Shown piece by piece: positions 26,530-36,632 of a stretch of 64,000 bases of DNA (positions within the stretch are counted from its first letter, which is position 1; every line of letters starts with the position of its first letter). The stretch spans positions 806,501 to 870,500 of the forward strand of contig NZ_SRSF01000001.1 in assembly GCF_004803465.1 (NCBI RefSeq). The letters run 5' to 3'. A program made the position numbers and the translations under genes. The DNA comes from Neolewinella litorea. GTDB lineage: Bacteria; Bacteroidota; Bacteroidia; Chitinophagales; Saprospiraceae. The notes below the pieces were generated by a model. It had not been told where the DNA came from and ran no database searches. It saw only the letters and a list, made by a program, of their open reading frames with translations.

Positions 26530-27987
26530 ATGTACAACGACAATCCGACCATCAACGAACTAAAGCCCGACAAGACCGTCGACGAAACGGCCCAGGGCCA
26601 GGTGTACGGTGAGGTTGTGCTAGAGGATCCCGCGGTCGCCAAACGGTTCTACATCGAGAGCTACGGTTGTCAGATGAACTTCAGCGATTCGGAGATCGTA
26701 GCCAGCATCCTCGGAGAAGCGGGCTACGGCCCGACGCGCAACGTCGAGGCGGCCGACCTGATCCTGATCAATACCTGCTCCATCCGGGAAAAAGCCGAGG
26801 ACACGGTGCGCAAACGCCTACGCGTGTTTGACAAGGTAAAGCGTAAGCGCCCCGGCACGATGGTGGGTGTACTGGGCTGCATGGCCGAGCGTCTGAAAGC
26901 TAAATTCCTCGAAGAAGAGAAGCTTGTTGACCTGGTGGTCGGACCAGATGCCTACCGCGACCTGCCCGGTCTGGTGGCCGGCGCGGAGGAAGGTGAAAAA
27001 GGGGTGAACGTGTTCCTGAGCCGCGAGGAAACCTACGCCGACATCAATCCCCTGCGCCTGCAGAGCAACGGGGTCACAGCCTTCATCTCTATTATGCGGG
27101 GCTGCGACAATATGTGTTCCTTCTGCGTGGTGCCCTACACCCGGGGCCGGGAACGCAGTCGGAATGCCTTCAGCATAGTTGCGGAAGCTACCGACCTGTT
27201 TAATCGGGGCTTCCGGGAGGTCACCCTGCTCGGCCAGAATGTTGACAGCTACAAATGGACCAATCCGGAAACCCAGGAGACGGTCAATTTTGCCGGCCTC
27301 CTCAAGCTTACCGCACAGGTTGATACCGACCTGCGTATTCGCTTCAGTACCAGTCACCCAAAGGACATCACCGACGAAGTACTTTACACCATGCGGGACC
27401 ACGATAACATCTGTAAGTACATCCACCTGCCGGTCCAGTCGGGCAACAGTCGCATACTGGACCTGATGAACCGTACCTACGACCGGGAGTGGTACAAGGC
27501 CAAGATCGACCGCATCTATGACGTCATGCCGGACTGCGCCATCAGTTCCGACATCATCACCGGATTTTGTACGGAAACCGAGGAAGAGCACCAGGACACA
27601 CTGAGCATGATTGATTACGCCCGCTACAGCATGTCGTACATGTTCTACTACTCCGAGCGCCCTGGTACACCAGCGGCCCGCAAGCTGAATGATGACGTGC
27701 CTCTGGAGGTAAAGAAGCGCCGCCTGCAAGAAATCATCGATCGCCAAACCGCGCTGAGTGACGCCCTTAACCGGCAGGACATCGGGAAAACATACCGCGT
27801 ACTGATCGAAGGGGCCAGCAAGCGGTCGGATCAGGATTGGAAAGGCAGGAACAGCCAGAACAAGATGGTCATCTTCCCGAAACTTGATGGGTCCGCACCC
27901 GGCGATTACGTTCACGTTACCATTCACGACGCAACCAGTGCCACTCTCCTGGGCACCCAGCAAACAACTGTCACCGCATTCCGGTAA
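26530..27987 (+). CDS. miaB: tRNA-2-methylthio-N6-dimethylallyladenosine synthase MiaB
   Basis: 485 residues. The N-terminal UPF0004 domain has its three cluster cysteines (Cys47, Cys83, Cys117). The radical SAM domain has Cys192-x3-Cys196-x2-Cys199 in [24 protein letters not shown]-terminal TRAM domain covers about 415-480. It adds the methylthio group to i6A37 made by MiaA. The extra N-terminal 35 residues are polar and poorly conserved, but the promoter box supports the ATG at 26530. It is followed by a sigma-54-type activator, a neighbourhood conserved in other Bacteroidota as I recall it. Confidence 0.97.
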   Translation: MYNDNPTINELKPDKTVDETAQGQVYGEVVLEDPAVAKRFYIESYGCQMNFSDSEIVASILGEAGYGPTRNVEAADLILINTCSIREKAEDTVRKRLRVFDKVKRKRPGTMVGVLGCMAERLKAKFLEEEKLVDLVVGPDAYRDLPGLVAGAEEGEKGVNVFLSREETYADINPLRLQSNGVTAFISIMRGCDNMCSFCVVPYTRGRERSRNAFSIVAEATDLFNRGFREVTLLGQNVDSYKWTNPETQETVNFAGLLKLTAQVDTDLRIRFSTSHPKDITDEVLYTMRDHDNICKYIHLPVQSGNSRILDLMNRTYDREWYKAKIDRIYDVMPDCAISSDIITGFCTETEEEHQDTLSMIDYARYSMSYMFYYSERPGTPAARKLNDDVPLEVKKRRLQEIIDRQTALSDALNRQDIGKTYRVLIEGASKRSDQDWKGRNSQNKMVIFPKLDGSAPGDYVHVTIHDATSATLLGTQQTTVTAFR

Positions 27988-28069
27988 GGCAGAGGGTCCT
28001 TTGAGGACAAGCGAATCTGATTAACCCACGCCAGTAAGCACCAGCGCGAAAGCAGCCAGAGTTCATCAA

Positions 28070-29332
28070 ATGTCTAACTACACGAGTATCAAGCGCCGCT
28101 ACGGCATCGTCGGTCGCTCCCCCGTCCTGGAAAATGCCCTGCACACCGCAGTACGGGTCGCGCCTACGGAACTGTCGATCCTCATCACCGGCGAGTCCGG
28201 CGTCGGCAAAGAAGTTTTCAGCCGGATCATTCATGACAATAGTCCGCGCAAGCACGAGAAATTCATCGCCATCAACTGCGGCGCAATTCCGGAGGGCACT
28301 ATCAACAGTGAACTGTTCGGTCACGTCAAGGGAGCCTTCACCAACGCAACCGGCGATCGCAAGGGCTACTTCGAGACCTACGACGGGGGAACCATCTTTC
28401 TGGATGAGATCGGGGAGATGCCGCTTGACACCCAGACCTATCTGCTGCGAGTACTGGAAAGTGGGGAATTCATTCGCGTGGGTTCCAGCACGGTGCAGCG
28501 TACGGATGTCAGGATCGTGGCGGCCACCAACCGCAAGCTGACGGACCGCATCAAGAGTGGAAAGTTTCGGGAGGACCTATACTACCGCCTGGCTACCGTC
28601 AATATTGAGTTGCCTAGTTTACGTGAGCGGCCGGAGGACATTTACCTGCTCTTTCGCTATTTCGCCAACAACTTCGCCGAGCGGCAGGGCTTCGACCCCG
28701 TACAGATCGACGATGAGGCCCGGTGGCTGCTGGAGAATTACCGCTGGCCGGGTAACATCCGCGAACTGAAAAACGTGGCCGAGCAACTCAGCATTCTGGC
28801 CGAGAAGCGCGACCTCACCGCCGTCGACCTCCTCTCCATGATGCCGAAACTGCGCGAACGCAACCTGCCGGCAGTAACCGCGAACGCCTCGAGTGACGGG
28901 ATGCAGGAACGGGAGATCCTATATAAAGTACTATTCGACATGAAGTCGGATCTCAACGACCTTAAGGGTCTCATCTTCGAACTGATCCGCAACAATGACC
29001 TGCGGGTACCCGATATGGGCAAGATTCGGTCGCTCCAGTTGCCCGGTGCCTATCCCGATGCCGCCGATGAGATCGACCGCCGGGCCGGTGTGGAAATGGA
29101 GGAATTCCGATCGAACACGGAAGACCCCATTATCGTGGATACTGGCCTGCAGCGGGCCTACGACCGCAGTGAGATCGTGGAGGAAGACCTCAGCCTGGCC
29201 AATGCCGAGCGTGAGCTCATCAGCAAGGCCCTCAAAAAGCACAACGGCCGCCGCAAGGAGGCCTCCAATGAACTGGGCATCAGCGAACGGACGCTGTACC
29301 GTAAAATAAAGGAATACGAGATCGAGGAATGA
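28070..29332 (+). CDS. sigma-54-interacting transcriptional activator without receiver domain
   Basis: 420 residues starting almost directly with the AAA+ domain: Walker A GESGVGKE (41-48), Walker B GGTIFLDEIGE (106-116), sensor and arginine-finger regions (FREDLYYRLATVNIELPSLRERPEDI, NYRWPGNIRELKN). A middle linker (about 265-370) precedes a Fis-type helix-turn-helix at the C-terminus (KKHNGRRKEASNELGISERTLYRKIKEY). The loop that contacts sigma-54, normally GAFTGA, reads GAFTNA (88-93). No regulatory input domain is present, so activity may be controlled by abundance or a partner. Follows miaB by 82 bases; target genes unknown. Confidence 0.92.
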   Translation: MSNYTSIKRRYGIVGRSPVLENALHTAVRVAPTELSILITGESGVGKEVFSRIIHDNSPRKHEKFIAINCGAIPEGTINSELFGHVKGAFTNATGDRKGYFETYDGGTIFLDEIGEMPLDTQTYLLRVLESGEFIRVGSSTVQRTDVRIVAATNRKLTDRIKSGKFREDLYYRLATVNIELPSLRERPEDIYLLFRYFANNFAERQGFDPVQIDDEARWLLENYRWPGNIRELKNVAEQLSILAEKRDLTAVDLLSMMPKLRERNLPAVTANASSDGMQEREILYKVLFDMKSDLNDLKGLIFELIRNNDLRVPDMGKIRSLQLPGAYPDAADEIDRRAGVEMEEFRSNTEDPIIVDTGLQRAYDRSEIVEEDLSLANAERELISKALKKHNGRRKEASNELGISERTLYRKIKEYEIEE

Positions 29333-29434
29333 TCTGCCCCGCGGCCGCCGGGCAAACCTAACTTGCGGCCGTTGTGTTACAGTCCCGTGTTTCATCCAGG
29401 GCATGTTATGTGCCCCCCATTATGACCCCTCCCT

Positions 29435-30472
29435 ATGCGTTACGAAGTAAAGATTGGAATCCTGGCCGTAGTGGCTATTCTACTTGCCTTTTGGGGTTTC
29501 AAATTTATTCAGGGGAGCAATCTCTTCACTTCGTCCCAGACCTATTACGTAGAATATAAAGACGTCGCCGGCCTCACGGTAGGCACTCCCGTTCAGATCA
29601 GCGGCGTATCGGTGGGTTCGGTAAAGGCCATTCAACTTGACCAGCAGAAAAAGCTCGTCGTAGTAACCCTGGAGGTCCGCAAGAACGTCAACATTCCCGA
29701 AGGTACCCGCGCGTACATTACTACCGTTAGCCTCCTGGGCGAAAAGGCCGTTGAACTGCAATACGAACGGCCCTGCTTTGGTGACGGAGACTGCGCCGAG
29801 AGCGGCTCCTTCCTGACTGGATCATCCAAGGGGATCCTTGCTTCTTTTTTGGGCACCGATCCGGACGGAGATCCCGCGTCGGCCATCAAGGATCAGGTCA
29901 CCGAAGCGGTGGACAGTCTGCAGTGGACGCTATTCAGCGAAGAAAGCAACAATCCGATCGCCCGCTCTTCCCGTGACCTGGCCGTCACCATGGAAAACCT
30001 TAAGGCCACCACCGCCCAGTTGCAGGCGATTATGAACGCCAACTCGCGGCAGATCAATTCTACCTTCCGCAACCTCGAAAGTCTTACCGGTGCCCTCAGT
30101 GATAAGGAAGAAAGTATCAGTAGCATCATTGATAACGCGGACACCCTAACCAGTAACCTGAGCAACCTCGAGCTGCAGCAGACCGTGGAGGAAGTGAACG
30201 CCAGCATAGTTCGGCTGCGCGGTACACTCGACGAAGCCGACCGCGCCCTGGGCGGCGTGACCGCCGTCATGCAGGAAGTTCAGAACGGTGAGGGTACCCT
30301 CGGTAAATTGCTCACCGACGACGAAATCTACCAGCGCCTTAACCGGGCAAGTCTCGCGGCGGATACCCTGCTCTCCGATTTCCAGGAGCGTCCTTACCGC
30401 TACGTCCCCTTCAAGAGCCGTAAGCGGGTGTTGAAGTTCGATCGCAAGGACGACGAATTGGAAATAGAATAG
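29435..30472 (+). CDS. MCE/MlaD-family lipid-transport protein
   Basis: 345 residues. One N-terminal membrane helix (about 5-25) anchors a periplasmic MCE domain (about 38-115: YYVEYKDVAGLTVGTPVQISGVSVGSVKAI ... TVSLLGEKAVELQY). A long helical region (about 165-310) with spaced Leu and Ser/Thr/Asn heptads follows, as in MlaD-like substrate-binding proteins of lipid ABC transporters. No MlaE permease or MlaF ATPase is adjacent, so its partners are encoded elsewhere. It ends 12 bases before nnr, so the two are probably cotranscribed. Confidence 0.9.
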   Translation: MRYEVKIGILAVVAILLAFWGFKFIQGSNLFTSSQTYYVEYKDVAGLTVGTPVQISGVSVGSVKAIQLDQQKKLVVVTLEVRKNVNIPEGTRAYITTVSLLGEKAVELQYERPCFGDGDCAESGSFLTGSSKGILASFLGTDPDGDPASAIKDQVTEAVDSLQWTLFSEESNNPIARSSRDLAVTMENLKATTAQLQAIMNANSRQINSTFRNLESLTGALSDKEESISSIIDNADTLTSNLSNLELQQTVEEVNASIVRLRGTLDEADRALGGVTAVMQEVQNGEGTLGKLLTDDEIYQRLNRASLAADTLLSDFQERPYRYVPFKSRKRVLKFDRKDDELEIE

Positions 30473-30484
30473 CCAATCACCACC

Positions 30485-32005
30485 ATGCTCATCCTTACGG
30501 CACAGCAGCACCGGGCGCTCGATCAGGCCACCCTGCAACGGGACGGTATCAGCAGCTTGGAACTCATGGAGCGTGCCGCCACCGCCTGGGCTACGCACTT
30601 CGTTGAGCGGTACCCCGACAAGAGCCGAGAAATCGTGGTGCTGTGTGGCCCAGGGAATAATGGTGGAGACGGCCTGGCCATAGCTCGGCTGTTGCGTTTC
30701 GAAGCCTACACGATCAGCGTCATCGTGGCTGATATTGCACCCGCGTCGCCCGACAACCAAATCAACCGCAAGCGCGCCAAGGACGTAGGCGTCCACATCC
30801 GCACCCTGCGGGAGAATGACCCCCTACCCTCCTTCCGTAAGCGCAGTATTGTCATCGACGCCCTTTTCGGCACGGGTCTCAGCCGGCCGATTGAAGGATA
30901 CTGGGCCACCCTCATCGAGCACCTGAATGAACAGCCCGTTGTCCGGGTAGCGGTTGATCTGCCCAGCGGGCTGCGCACGGATGAACCCTCCGACGGGGCG
31001 GTGGTGCAGGCGCATACCACCCTGAGCCTGGGGTATCCAAAACTTGCCCTGTTCTCCCCGGCCAGCACTACTTTTCTGGGTGACTGGGATCTGGTTTCCT
31101 TCAGGCTGGCCGACCCCTTGCAACTCGAAGAAGTTGACGAATCTACGCCCCGGATGCTCACGACTGGCCCGGTGGCACAGTTGCTTAAAAAGCGACACGC
31201 CAACGATCATAAGGGAACATTCGGGCACGCCCTCTTGGTGGCCGGCGGCTTCGGCAAAATGGGTGCTGCCGTGATTAGCGCGCGTGCCGTACTTCGCGCC
31301 GGTGCCGGACTCGTGACCGTGCACATTCCCCGCGTGGGATACGAGATCCTCCAGATCAGTCTGCCGGAAGCCATGTGCAGCGTCGACGAGCACCGCTACA
31401 TCATCACTGCAGTAGGTGATCCGGGGGCTTATAAGACCATCGGGGTCGGTCCGGGCCTAGGCACCCGATCCGCTACCCAAAACGCCTTCTTTGAGCTGCT
31501 GGACAATTTCTCCCGGCCCATGGTTATCGACGCCGATGCCCTGAATATGCTGGCCCAGTCGCCGGAACGGCTCGGAGACCTACCGGCCGGGAGCCTCCTC
31601 ACCCCCCACCCCAAGGAATTTGAACGGTTGTTCGGGGCTACCGAAAACGACTTCGCTCGTTGGGAGCTACAGCGCAACAAAGCACGGGAACTGAACTGCG
31701 TGGTGATTCTGAAGACGGGCTACACCTCCATTGCCACCCCGGACGGGCGCCAGTATTTTAATACCACCGGCAACCCCGGAATGGGCACCGGCGGAACCGG
31801 CGACGCGCTCACGGGTATCCTTACCGGCTTACTGGCCCAGGGTTACGCTCCGGCGAACGCGGCTCGGTTGGGCGTTTATCTGCACGGACTCGCCGGAGAC
31901 CTGGCGGCCCGCGACCTGGAACAGGAAAGCCTGTTGGCCGAAGACCTGGTGAGTCACCTCGGCAAAGCCTTCAAGAAATTGCACCGGGCGGCCGAGGATC
32001 ACTAA
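30485..32005 (+). CDS. nnr: bifunctional NAD(P)H-hydrate repair enzyme Nnr
   Basis: 506 residues. The N-terminal YjeF epimerase domain (1-210) has GPGNNGGDGLAIARLL, and the C-terminal ADP-dependent dehydratase domain (about 230-500) has LTPHPKEFERLFG and NPGMGTGGTGDALTGILTGLLAQG. It repairs damaged NADH/NADPH hydrates in the cytoplasm. The stop overlaps the convergent SDR gene by four bases. Confidence 0.96.
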   Translation: MLILTAQQHRALDQATLQRDGISSLELMERAATAWATHFVERYPDKSREIVVLCGPGNNGGDGLAIARLLRFEAYTISVIVADIAPASPDNQINRKRAKDVGVHIRTLRENDPLPSFRKRSIVIDALFGTGLSRPIEGYWATLIEHLNEQPVVRVAVDLPSGLRTDEPSDGAVVQAHTTLSLGYPKLALFSPASTTFLGDWDLVSFRLADPLQLEEVDESTPRMLTTGPVAQLLKKRHANDHKGTFGHALLVAGGFGKMGAAVISARAVLRAGAGLVTVHIPRVGYEILQISLPEAMCSVDEHRYIITAVGDPGAYKTIGVGPGLGTRSATQNAFFELLDNFSRPMVIDADALNMLAQSPERLGDLPAGSLLTPHPKEFERLFGATENDFARWELQRNKARELNCVVILKTGYTSIATPDGRQYFNTTGNPGMGTGGTGDALTGILTGLLAQGYAPANAARLGVYLHGLAGDLAARDLEQESLLAEDLVSHLGKAFKKLHRAAEDH

Positions 32006-32772
32006 TAGCCGATCACCTTTTTCAGCAAAAACCGCCGCAAACCGAAAGGAAGAAACCGACCAGCCACCGAGAAGACCTTGGTGTCCGCCCCAACGTAGTG
32101 GTGCACCTTGCTGGAGGACAAACTGCCGAATACCGCCTCTGCGATGTCCTCGGCCGTCAGGCGGATCCCGCTTTCCGGTAGTTTGCGAAGTAGGTGGCGG
32201 TTCTCGGTGATGAGGGGGGTACGTGCGTACATGGGGTTAATGTCGCATACCCGGATGTCGTCCCTCTCCCAGGCGATGTCCAGACTTTCCGTGAAACTGT
32301 TCACCGCCCGCTTGCTGAGGCTGTAGGCGACGAGCTCCGGATTCCCGTGCAGGGCGGAAGCGCTGCCCAGATTAATTAACCGTGCACCCGGCGTGGCCTT
32401 AAGCAAGGGGTAGCCGTAGTATGCCATGTTCATCACCCCTTTTACGTTCACGTCGATGACCCGGTGCTCGGCCGCAAGCGGCAGCGTGTCAAAACTGCCT
32501 ACGCTGATGATGCCGGCGTTGTTGAGCAACACGTCCAGCCGTCCGCCGGTCCGCTCCCCGAAGGCCGCCATGGCGTCCCGGCAATCCTCCGGGTCGGTGA
32601 CGTCCAGCCGGCGCACGAAGCAGTGCTCGGCCCCGTATTGATCCCGCATTTCCTGCAGTCCTGGCTCGTCCAGATCGAACAGCCCGAGGAAATAGCCGGC
32701 GGAGGCAAAACGCCGTGCGCAGGCCCTTCCGAATCCCCCCGCGGCACCCGTTATAACAATCGTTTTTTGCAT
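32002..32772 (-). CDS. short-chain dehydrogenase/reductase
   Basis: 256 residues from the ATG at 32772, chosen because MQKTIVITGAAGGFGRACARRF starts the Rossmann strand directly; the longer open frame upstream is meaningless sequence. Cofactor motif TGAAGGFGR, NNAG motif (LLNNAGIISVG), and catalytic Ser/Tyr/Lys in NLGSASALHGNPELVAYSLSKRAV (YSLSK). A C-terminal hydrophobic/basic tail (VAGRFLPFGLRRFLLKK) could associate with membranes. Substrate unknown. TACCTTAC at 32785-32778 ends five bases before the ATG, suggesting a very short 5' leader. Confidence 0.9.
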   Translation of the reverse strand: MQKTIVITGAAGGFGRACARRFASAGYFLGLFDLDEPGLQEMRDQYGAEHCFVRRLDVTDPEDCRDAMAAFGERTGGRLDVLLNNAGIISVGSFDTLPLAAEHRVIDVNVKGVMNMAYYGYPLLKATPGARLINLGSASALHGNPELVAYSLSKRAVNSFTESLDIAWERDDIRVCDINPMYARTPLITENRHLLRKLPESGIRLTAEDIAEAVFGSLSSSKVHHYVGADTKVFSVAGRFLPFGLRRFLLKKVIGY

Positions 32773-32884
32773 AGCGTGTAAGGTAATTCCACCGTTGAAC
32801 AAAAACGGACGGTCGTCAGTATTGTAGCGAAAGCCAAAGCCGCAGCCCTTGCAAGACGAAACCCAACAGAACGATATTAACGGA

Positions 32885-35266
32885 ATGATGCACGACGGAG
32901 CCATGCAGCTTGTTGATCCGTCCCTGCCCCAGCTACTGACCATTTTACCCCTGTCCCAGCGCCCCATTTTCCCCGGCACCGCCCTGCCCATGACCTTCAG
33001 CGGCCAGGACAAAATGACCGCGATCAAGATCGCCATTGATCAGCACGATGGCTACATCGGCGCGGTACTTGAGAAGGAAACCAACGACGACGACTACCGG
33101 GAGTCGGAATACTACGAAGTAGGCACGGTCTACCAGATCATCAAGGCGATGCCGATGGGGCCGAACGGCATCCAGGTCCTCGGCCGCACCATCAAGCGGT
33201 TTCGCCGGCAGCGGGTAGTACAGACCGAGCCAAGCCTGCGGTGGCGGGTGGAATACGACAACCAGCCCGTGGTTAAGCCGGATCCCGAACTGAAAGCCTA
33301 CATGCTGGCCATCAGTTCCGACATCAAAAGCCTGCTGGCCCTCAACCCCCTATTCCAGGAACAGGTCAATATGGTGGTCACGCAGCTGAACTACGACAAG
33401 CCCGGACAGACCATCGACGTGATTTCCAACCTCGTAAGTTCGGAGCGGGACAAACTGCAGGAACTGCTGGAAACCTGGAACATCGTCGACCGCGCCAAGC
33501 TGCTGCTGAACATCATCAAGGATGAGCTGCAGGTTGCCAGGATCCAGTCGCGCATCAACCAGCAGATCGAAGAGGGGGTCAACGCCAAGCAAAAGGAGTA
33601 CTTCCTGCGCGAGCAACTCTCGGCTATCCGCCGTGAACTGGGCGAGGAACAGGACGAAGGAGAAAGCATCACCGAACGTATTCTGGCAATGCTGGAAGGC
33701 AAAGAAATGCCCGAGGCGGTGCGGGAAGTCTTCGACCGGGAGATGAGTAAGCTTCGATCCCTTAATACCCAGAGCCCGGAATTCAACGTCACCCGTACTT
33801 ACCTGGAAACCCTGGCCGGACTGCCATGGGGAGTCTTCAGTCCGGATACCAACGACATCGCCGAAGCCCGACGCATTCTTGACGCCGACCACTACGGACT
33901 GGAGGACGTCAAGGACAACATTCTGGAGTTTTTGGCTACCATCATCAAGCGCAGTTCCGTGGCCGGTAGCATCATCTGCCTCGTCGGCCCCCCGGGCGTC
34001 GGCAAAACCAGCATCGGCCAGAGCATTGCCCGTGCCCTGGGTCGGGAGTTTTACCGCTTCAGCGTGGGCGGCATGCGCGACGAGGCCGAGATCAAGGGGC
34101 ACCGCCGCACTTACATCGGTGCCATGCCCGGCAGGCTCATTCAGGCCATCAATCGGGCCAAAAGCAGCAATCCCGTGATCCTCATCGACGAGATCGACAA
34201 ACTGGGTAGCGGCCACGGCGATCCGGCTTCCGCCCTGCTGGAAGTGCTGGACCCTGAACAGAACGAAACGTTCATGGACCACTACCTGGATGTTCCTTTC
34301 GACCTGTCCAACGTCCTTTTCCTGACCACGGCCAACCAGCTGGACACCATCCCCGGACCCCTTCTAGACCGCATGGAAGTTATACGACTCAGCGGTTACA
34401 TCAAAAATGAGAAGGTCAAGATCGCCCAGCAGTACCTCATCCCCCGGCAACTTAAGGAACACGGCTTCGCCACCGACGAGGTCACCTTCACCGACGAAGC
34501 TCTGGACTTCCTGGTCGACCGCTACGCCAGGGAAGCCGGGGTGCGCAACCTCGAAAAGCAAATCCGCAAGATCATTCGCAAGCTGGTCCTGAAACAGGCG
34601 GAAACCGAGCAGCACAGTTTCGAAGTTACCGAGGAGGCCGTCAAGGAAATGCTCGGCCGGCCCCGTTTCACGACCGAAAAGTTGTACGACGCCCCGATCC
34701 CGGGCGTCGTGCTTGGACTTGCCTACACCGCCCTCGGGGGCGCAACCCTTTATATCGAGGCGCAGGGCATCCCAGCCGAATCTTCCGGCTTCCGACTTAC
34801 CGGACAACTGGGGGACGTGATGAAGGAGAGTGCCCAGATCGCCCTGAGCTACGTGAAGGCCCTACTGACCAGTCAGGACAACCACTATTACGATAAGCAC
34901 CAGGTACACCTGCACGTGCCGGCGGGTGCCACGCCGAAGGATGGCCCCAGCGCGGGAATTACCATGGCCCTGGCCCTCTATACCCTCGCCACCGGGCAGC
35001 CGCCGCGCGACAGCCTGGCAATGACGGGGGAACTCACCCTCACCGGGCGGGTACTCCCGATCGGAGGGGTGAAGGAAAAGACCATCGGGGCCCGCCGGGT
35101 AGGCATCGACACCCTCATCTTCCCGGAGGAAAACCGCCAGGATTATGAGGATCTCGATGACTATTTGAAGGAGGGACTGACGGCCCACTTCGCCAAGACG
35201 TTCACCAACGTCCTGGATATCGCGCTGACTAAGACTCCGTCTTCTTCCGCTTCCGTGGTGTCTTGA
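32885..35266 (+). CDS. lon: ATP-dependent protease Lon
   Basis: 793 residues from the ATG at 32885 (ATG at 32888 also possible; the frame extends upstream to a TTG at 32849). N-terminal substrate domain, AAA+ module with Walker A GPPGVGKTS, and the C-terminal protease with the Ser689/Lys732 dyad (PKDGPSAGIT, GGVKEKTIGA) spaced 43 residues apart as in E. coli Lon. It degrades misfolded and regulatory proteins in the cytoplasm. The last 38 bases overlap the end of the convergent gene at 35229. Confidence 0.97.
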   Translation: MMHDGAMQLVDPSLPQLLTILPLSQRPIFPGTALPMTFSGQDKMTAIKIAIDQHDGYIGAVLEKETNDDDYRESEYYEVGTVYQIIKAMPMGPNGIQVLGRTIKRFRRQRVVQTEPSLRWRVEYDNQPVVKPDPELKAYMLAISSDIKSLLALNPLFQEQVNMVVTQLNYDKPGQTIDVISNLVSSERDKLQELLETWNIVDRAKLLLNIIKDELQVARIQSRINQQIEEGVNAKQKEYFLREQLSAIRRELGEEQDEGESITERILAMLEGKEMPEAVREVFDREMSKLRSLNTQSPEFNVTRTYLETLAGLPWGVFSPDTNDIAEARRILDADHYGLEDVKDNILEFLATIIKRSSVAGSIICLVGPPGVGKTSIGQSIARALGREFYRFSVGGMRDEAEIKGHRRTYIGAMPGRLIQAINRAKSSNPVILIDEIDKLGSGHGDPASALLEVLDPEQNETFMDHYLDVPFDLSNVLFLTTANQLDTIPGPLLDRMEVIRLSGYIKNEKVKIAQQYLIPRQLKEHGFATDEVTFTDEALDFLVDRYAREAGVRNLEKQIRKIIRKLVLKQAETEQHSFEVTEEAVKEMLGRPRFTTEKLYDAPIPGVVLGLAYTALGGATLYIEAQGIPAESSGFRLTGQLGDVMKESAQIALSYVKALLTSQDNHYYDKHQVHLHVPAGATPKDGPSAGITMALALYTLATGQPPRDSLAMTGELTLTGRVLPIGGVKEKTIGARRVGIDTLIFPEENRQDYEDLDDYLKEGLTAHFAKTFTNVLDIALTKTPSSSASVVS

Positions 35267-36632
35267 AGAATTCCTTGAGCTGTTTGTCGGTCATGAAGTT
35301 GTAGTCCGTCCACGTAGATACGGTCGTCTTCTTGATGTCCCGGTAATCCTTGCCGCGCTTGTTGGTGTGTACCTTGATCAAACGCTTGGTGTAGCGGATA
35401 GCCAGGCGGCGCAGTTCCTGGTTGAACTGCTCGTTGGCGAAGATTTTCATGTAGACCGGGAACTGCTTGCCGGTGACGCTGAACCACTCATTGTAATCGT
35501 CGGTACCGAGGCTGGCGGCCAGGCGGTCGAAGTACACCAGTACACTCTTGCGCACGTTTTCGTTGAAGTCGCTCAGACCCTCGTGCTTCAGCACTTCTGC
35601 CTGAATGGCTTCCTGTACGTCGGGCTCGGTGAAGCCTTCGTTGTGGAGGCGGTCGGTAAGGTTGAAGTAGGCAGTCAGGTCATCCTCGATGCTGCGGTCG
35701 ACAATCTGACCCAGGGCCAGTTCCTGGTCGGGACCGAAGGTTACTTTAGGGTCGTTCTTGAGGCGGAGCAGGAAGCTCATCACCTGTGCTTCTACGCGTT
35801 CGGGATTCTCTTTACGTTCCCGGTTCAGGACGGCGACAATGTCGTCCCGCGTTTCCCCTTCAGGGGTCAGGAAGGCACCATAGATGATAATCGGTTCGAT
35901 GAGTTCCTTACGGCCGGCGAAGTCGGAGTTGGTGGCAAACTGGTAGAGGGGTGCCGGCAGGGCGTCGTTGTTCAGTTCGGCGTTGGATACCCGGTACAGG
36001 AGGAAGTCCACCATGTGATCGGTGTGCGAGATCAGTTCGGCAGCCTCCAGGGGGAAGGGCGCGTACTGGTAATTGCGGCTCATGAACTGCCGCTTGTAGC
36101 GGTCGTAGATCTGCTTGCGACCGGCGGCCGTGCGGGCGTCGTCGGACTTCTGCTGGAGCAGGAACTGACGTACCCGCTTGGTGGGGATGCCATCTACCAG
36201 ACCCGTTACGTAGATGTCGCTGCTCAGGGCGAATCCTACCTGTACGGCCTGGCCGATCCGGCTGCGCAGCTGGTCGAAGTTCATGTTCCCGGCAATGTAG
36301 GTCAGCACTTCCCCGAAGTGGTCGTTCTGCCGCGTATAGTGGTAGTGCTCGTTGATCTGGGGGCGCAGTACGCTGTACCCGAGTACCCGGGGCAGGAACA
36401 GTCCTTCAAAGCGGTCGTCCAAGAGGTACCGCTCAAAGCTTTCGATCTCGAATGGCGAATAGTGGTTGATCTGCTCGTGTGCGGCCTCGATCTGAGGCTC
36501 GAATTCAGCTTTCAGGGCTTCGTAGTATTCGTCCTCTTCCTCTTCCAGGTATTGGGCCAGGGTGGGACTTTCCTGGATCGCGTCGGCGATCGCGTCTAGG
36601 TGGGCTTTATAGGTATCGTTCAGTTCGTACAT
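35229..36632 (-). CDS. uncharacterised 467-residue cytoplasmic protein
   Basis: I do not recognise a family. There is no signal peptide or membrane helix. The protein is acidic and mostly helical, with an acidic N-terminus (ESPTLAQYLEEEEDEYYEAL) and a very basic C-terminal tail (RGKDYRDIKKTT, TPRKRKKTES). Central segments such as FEIESFERYLLDDRFEGLFLPR and HTDHMVDFLLYRVSNAELNN look like a helical-repeat scaffold. The even base composition and full-length frame argue that it is real. It converges on lon with a 38-base coding overlap. The basic tail suggests nucleic-acid contact, a weak inference. Confidence 0.75.
   Translation of the reverse strand: MYELNDTYKAHLDAIADAIQESPTLAQYLEEEEDEYYEALKAEFEPQIEAAHEQINHYSPFEIESFERYLLDDRFEGLFLPRVLGYSVLRPQINEHYHYTRQNDHFGEVLTYIAGNMNFDQLRSRIGQAVQVGFALSSDIYVTGLVDGIPTKRVRQFLLQQKSDDARTAAGRKQIYDRYKRQFMSRNYQYAPFPLEAAELISHTDHMVDFLLYRVSNAELNNDALPAPLYQFATNSDFAGRKELIEPIIIYGAFLTPEGETRDDIVAVLNRERKENPERVEAQVMSFLLRLKNDPKVTFGPDQELALGQIVDRSIEDDLTAYFNLTDRLHNEGFTEPDVQEAIQAEVLKHEGLSDFNENVRKSVLVYFDRLAASLGTDDYNEWFSVTGKQFPVYMKIFANEQFNQELRRLAIRYTKRLIKVHTNKRGKDYRDIKKTTVSTWTDYNFMTDKQLKEFFKTPRKRKKTES

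Noticed and set aside
32773-33036. 88-codon N-terminal extension of the SDR at 32002
   Set aside because: It overlaps the divergent lon start region, and the Rossmann fold begins at the ATG at 32772.
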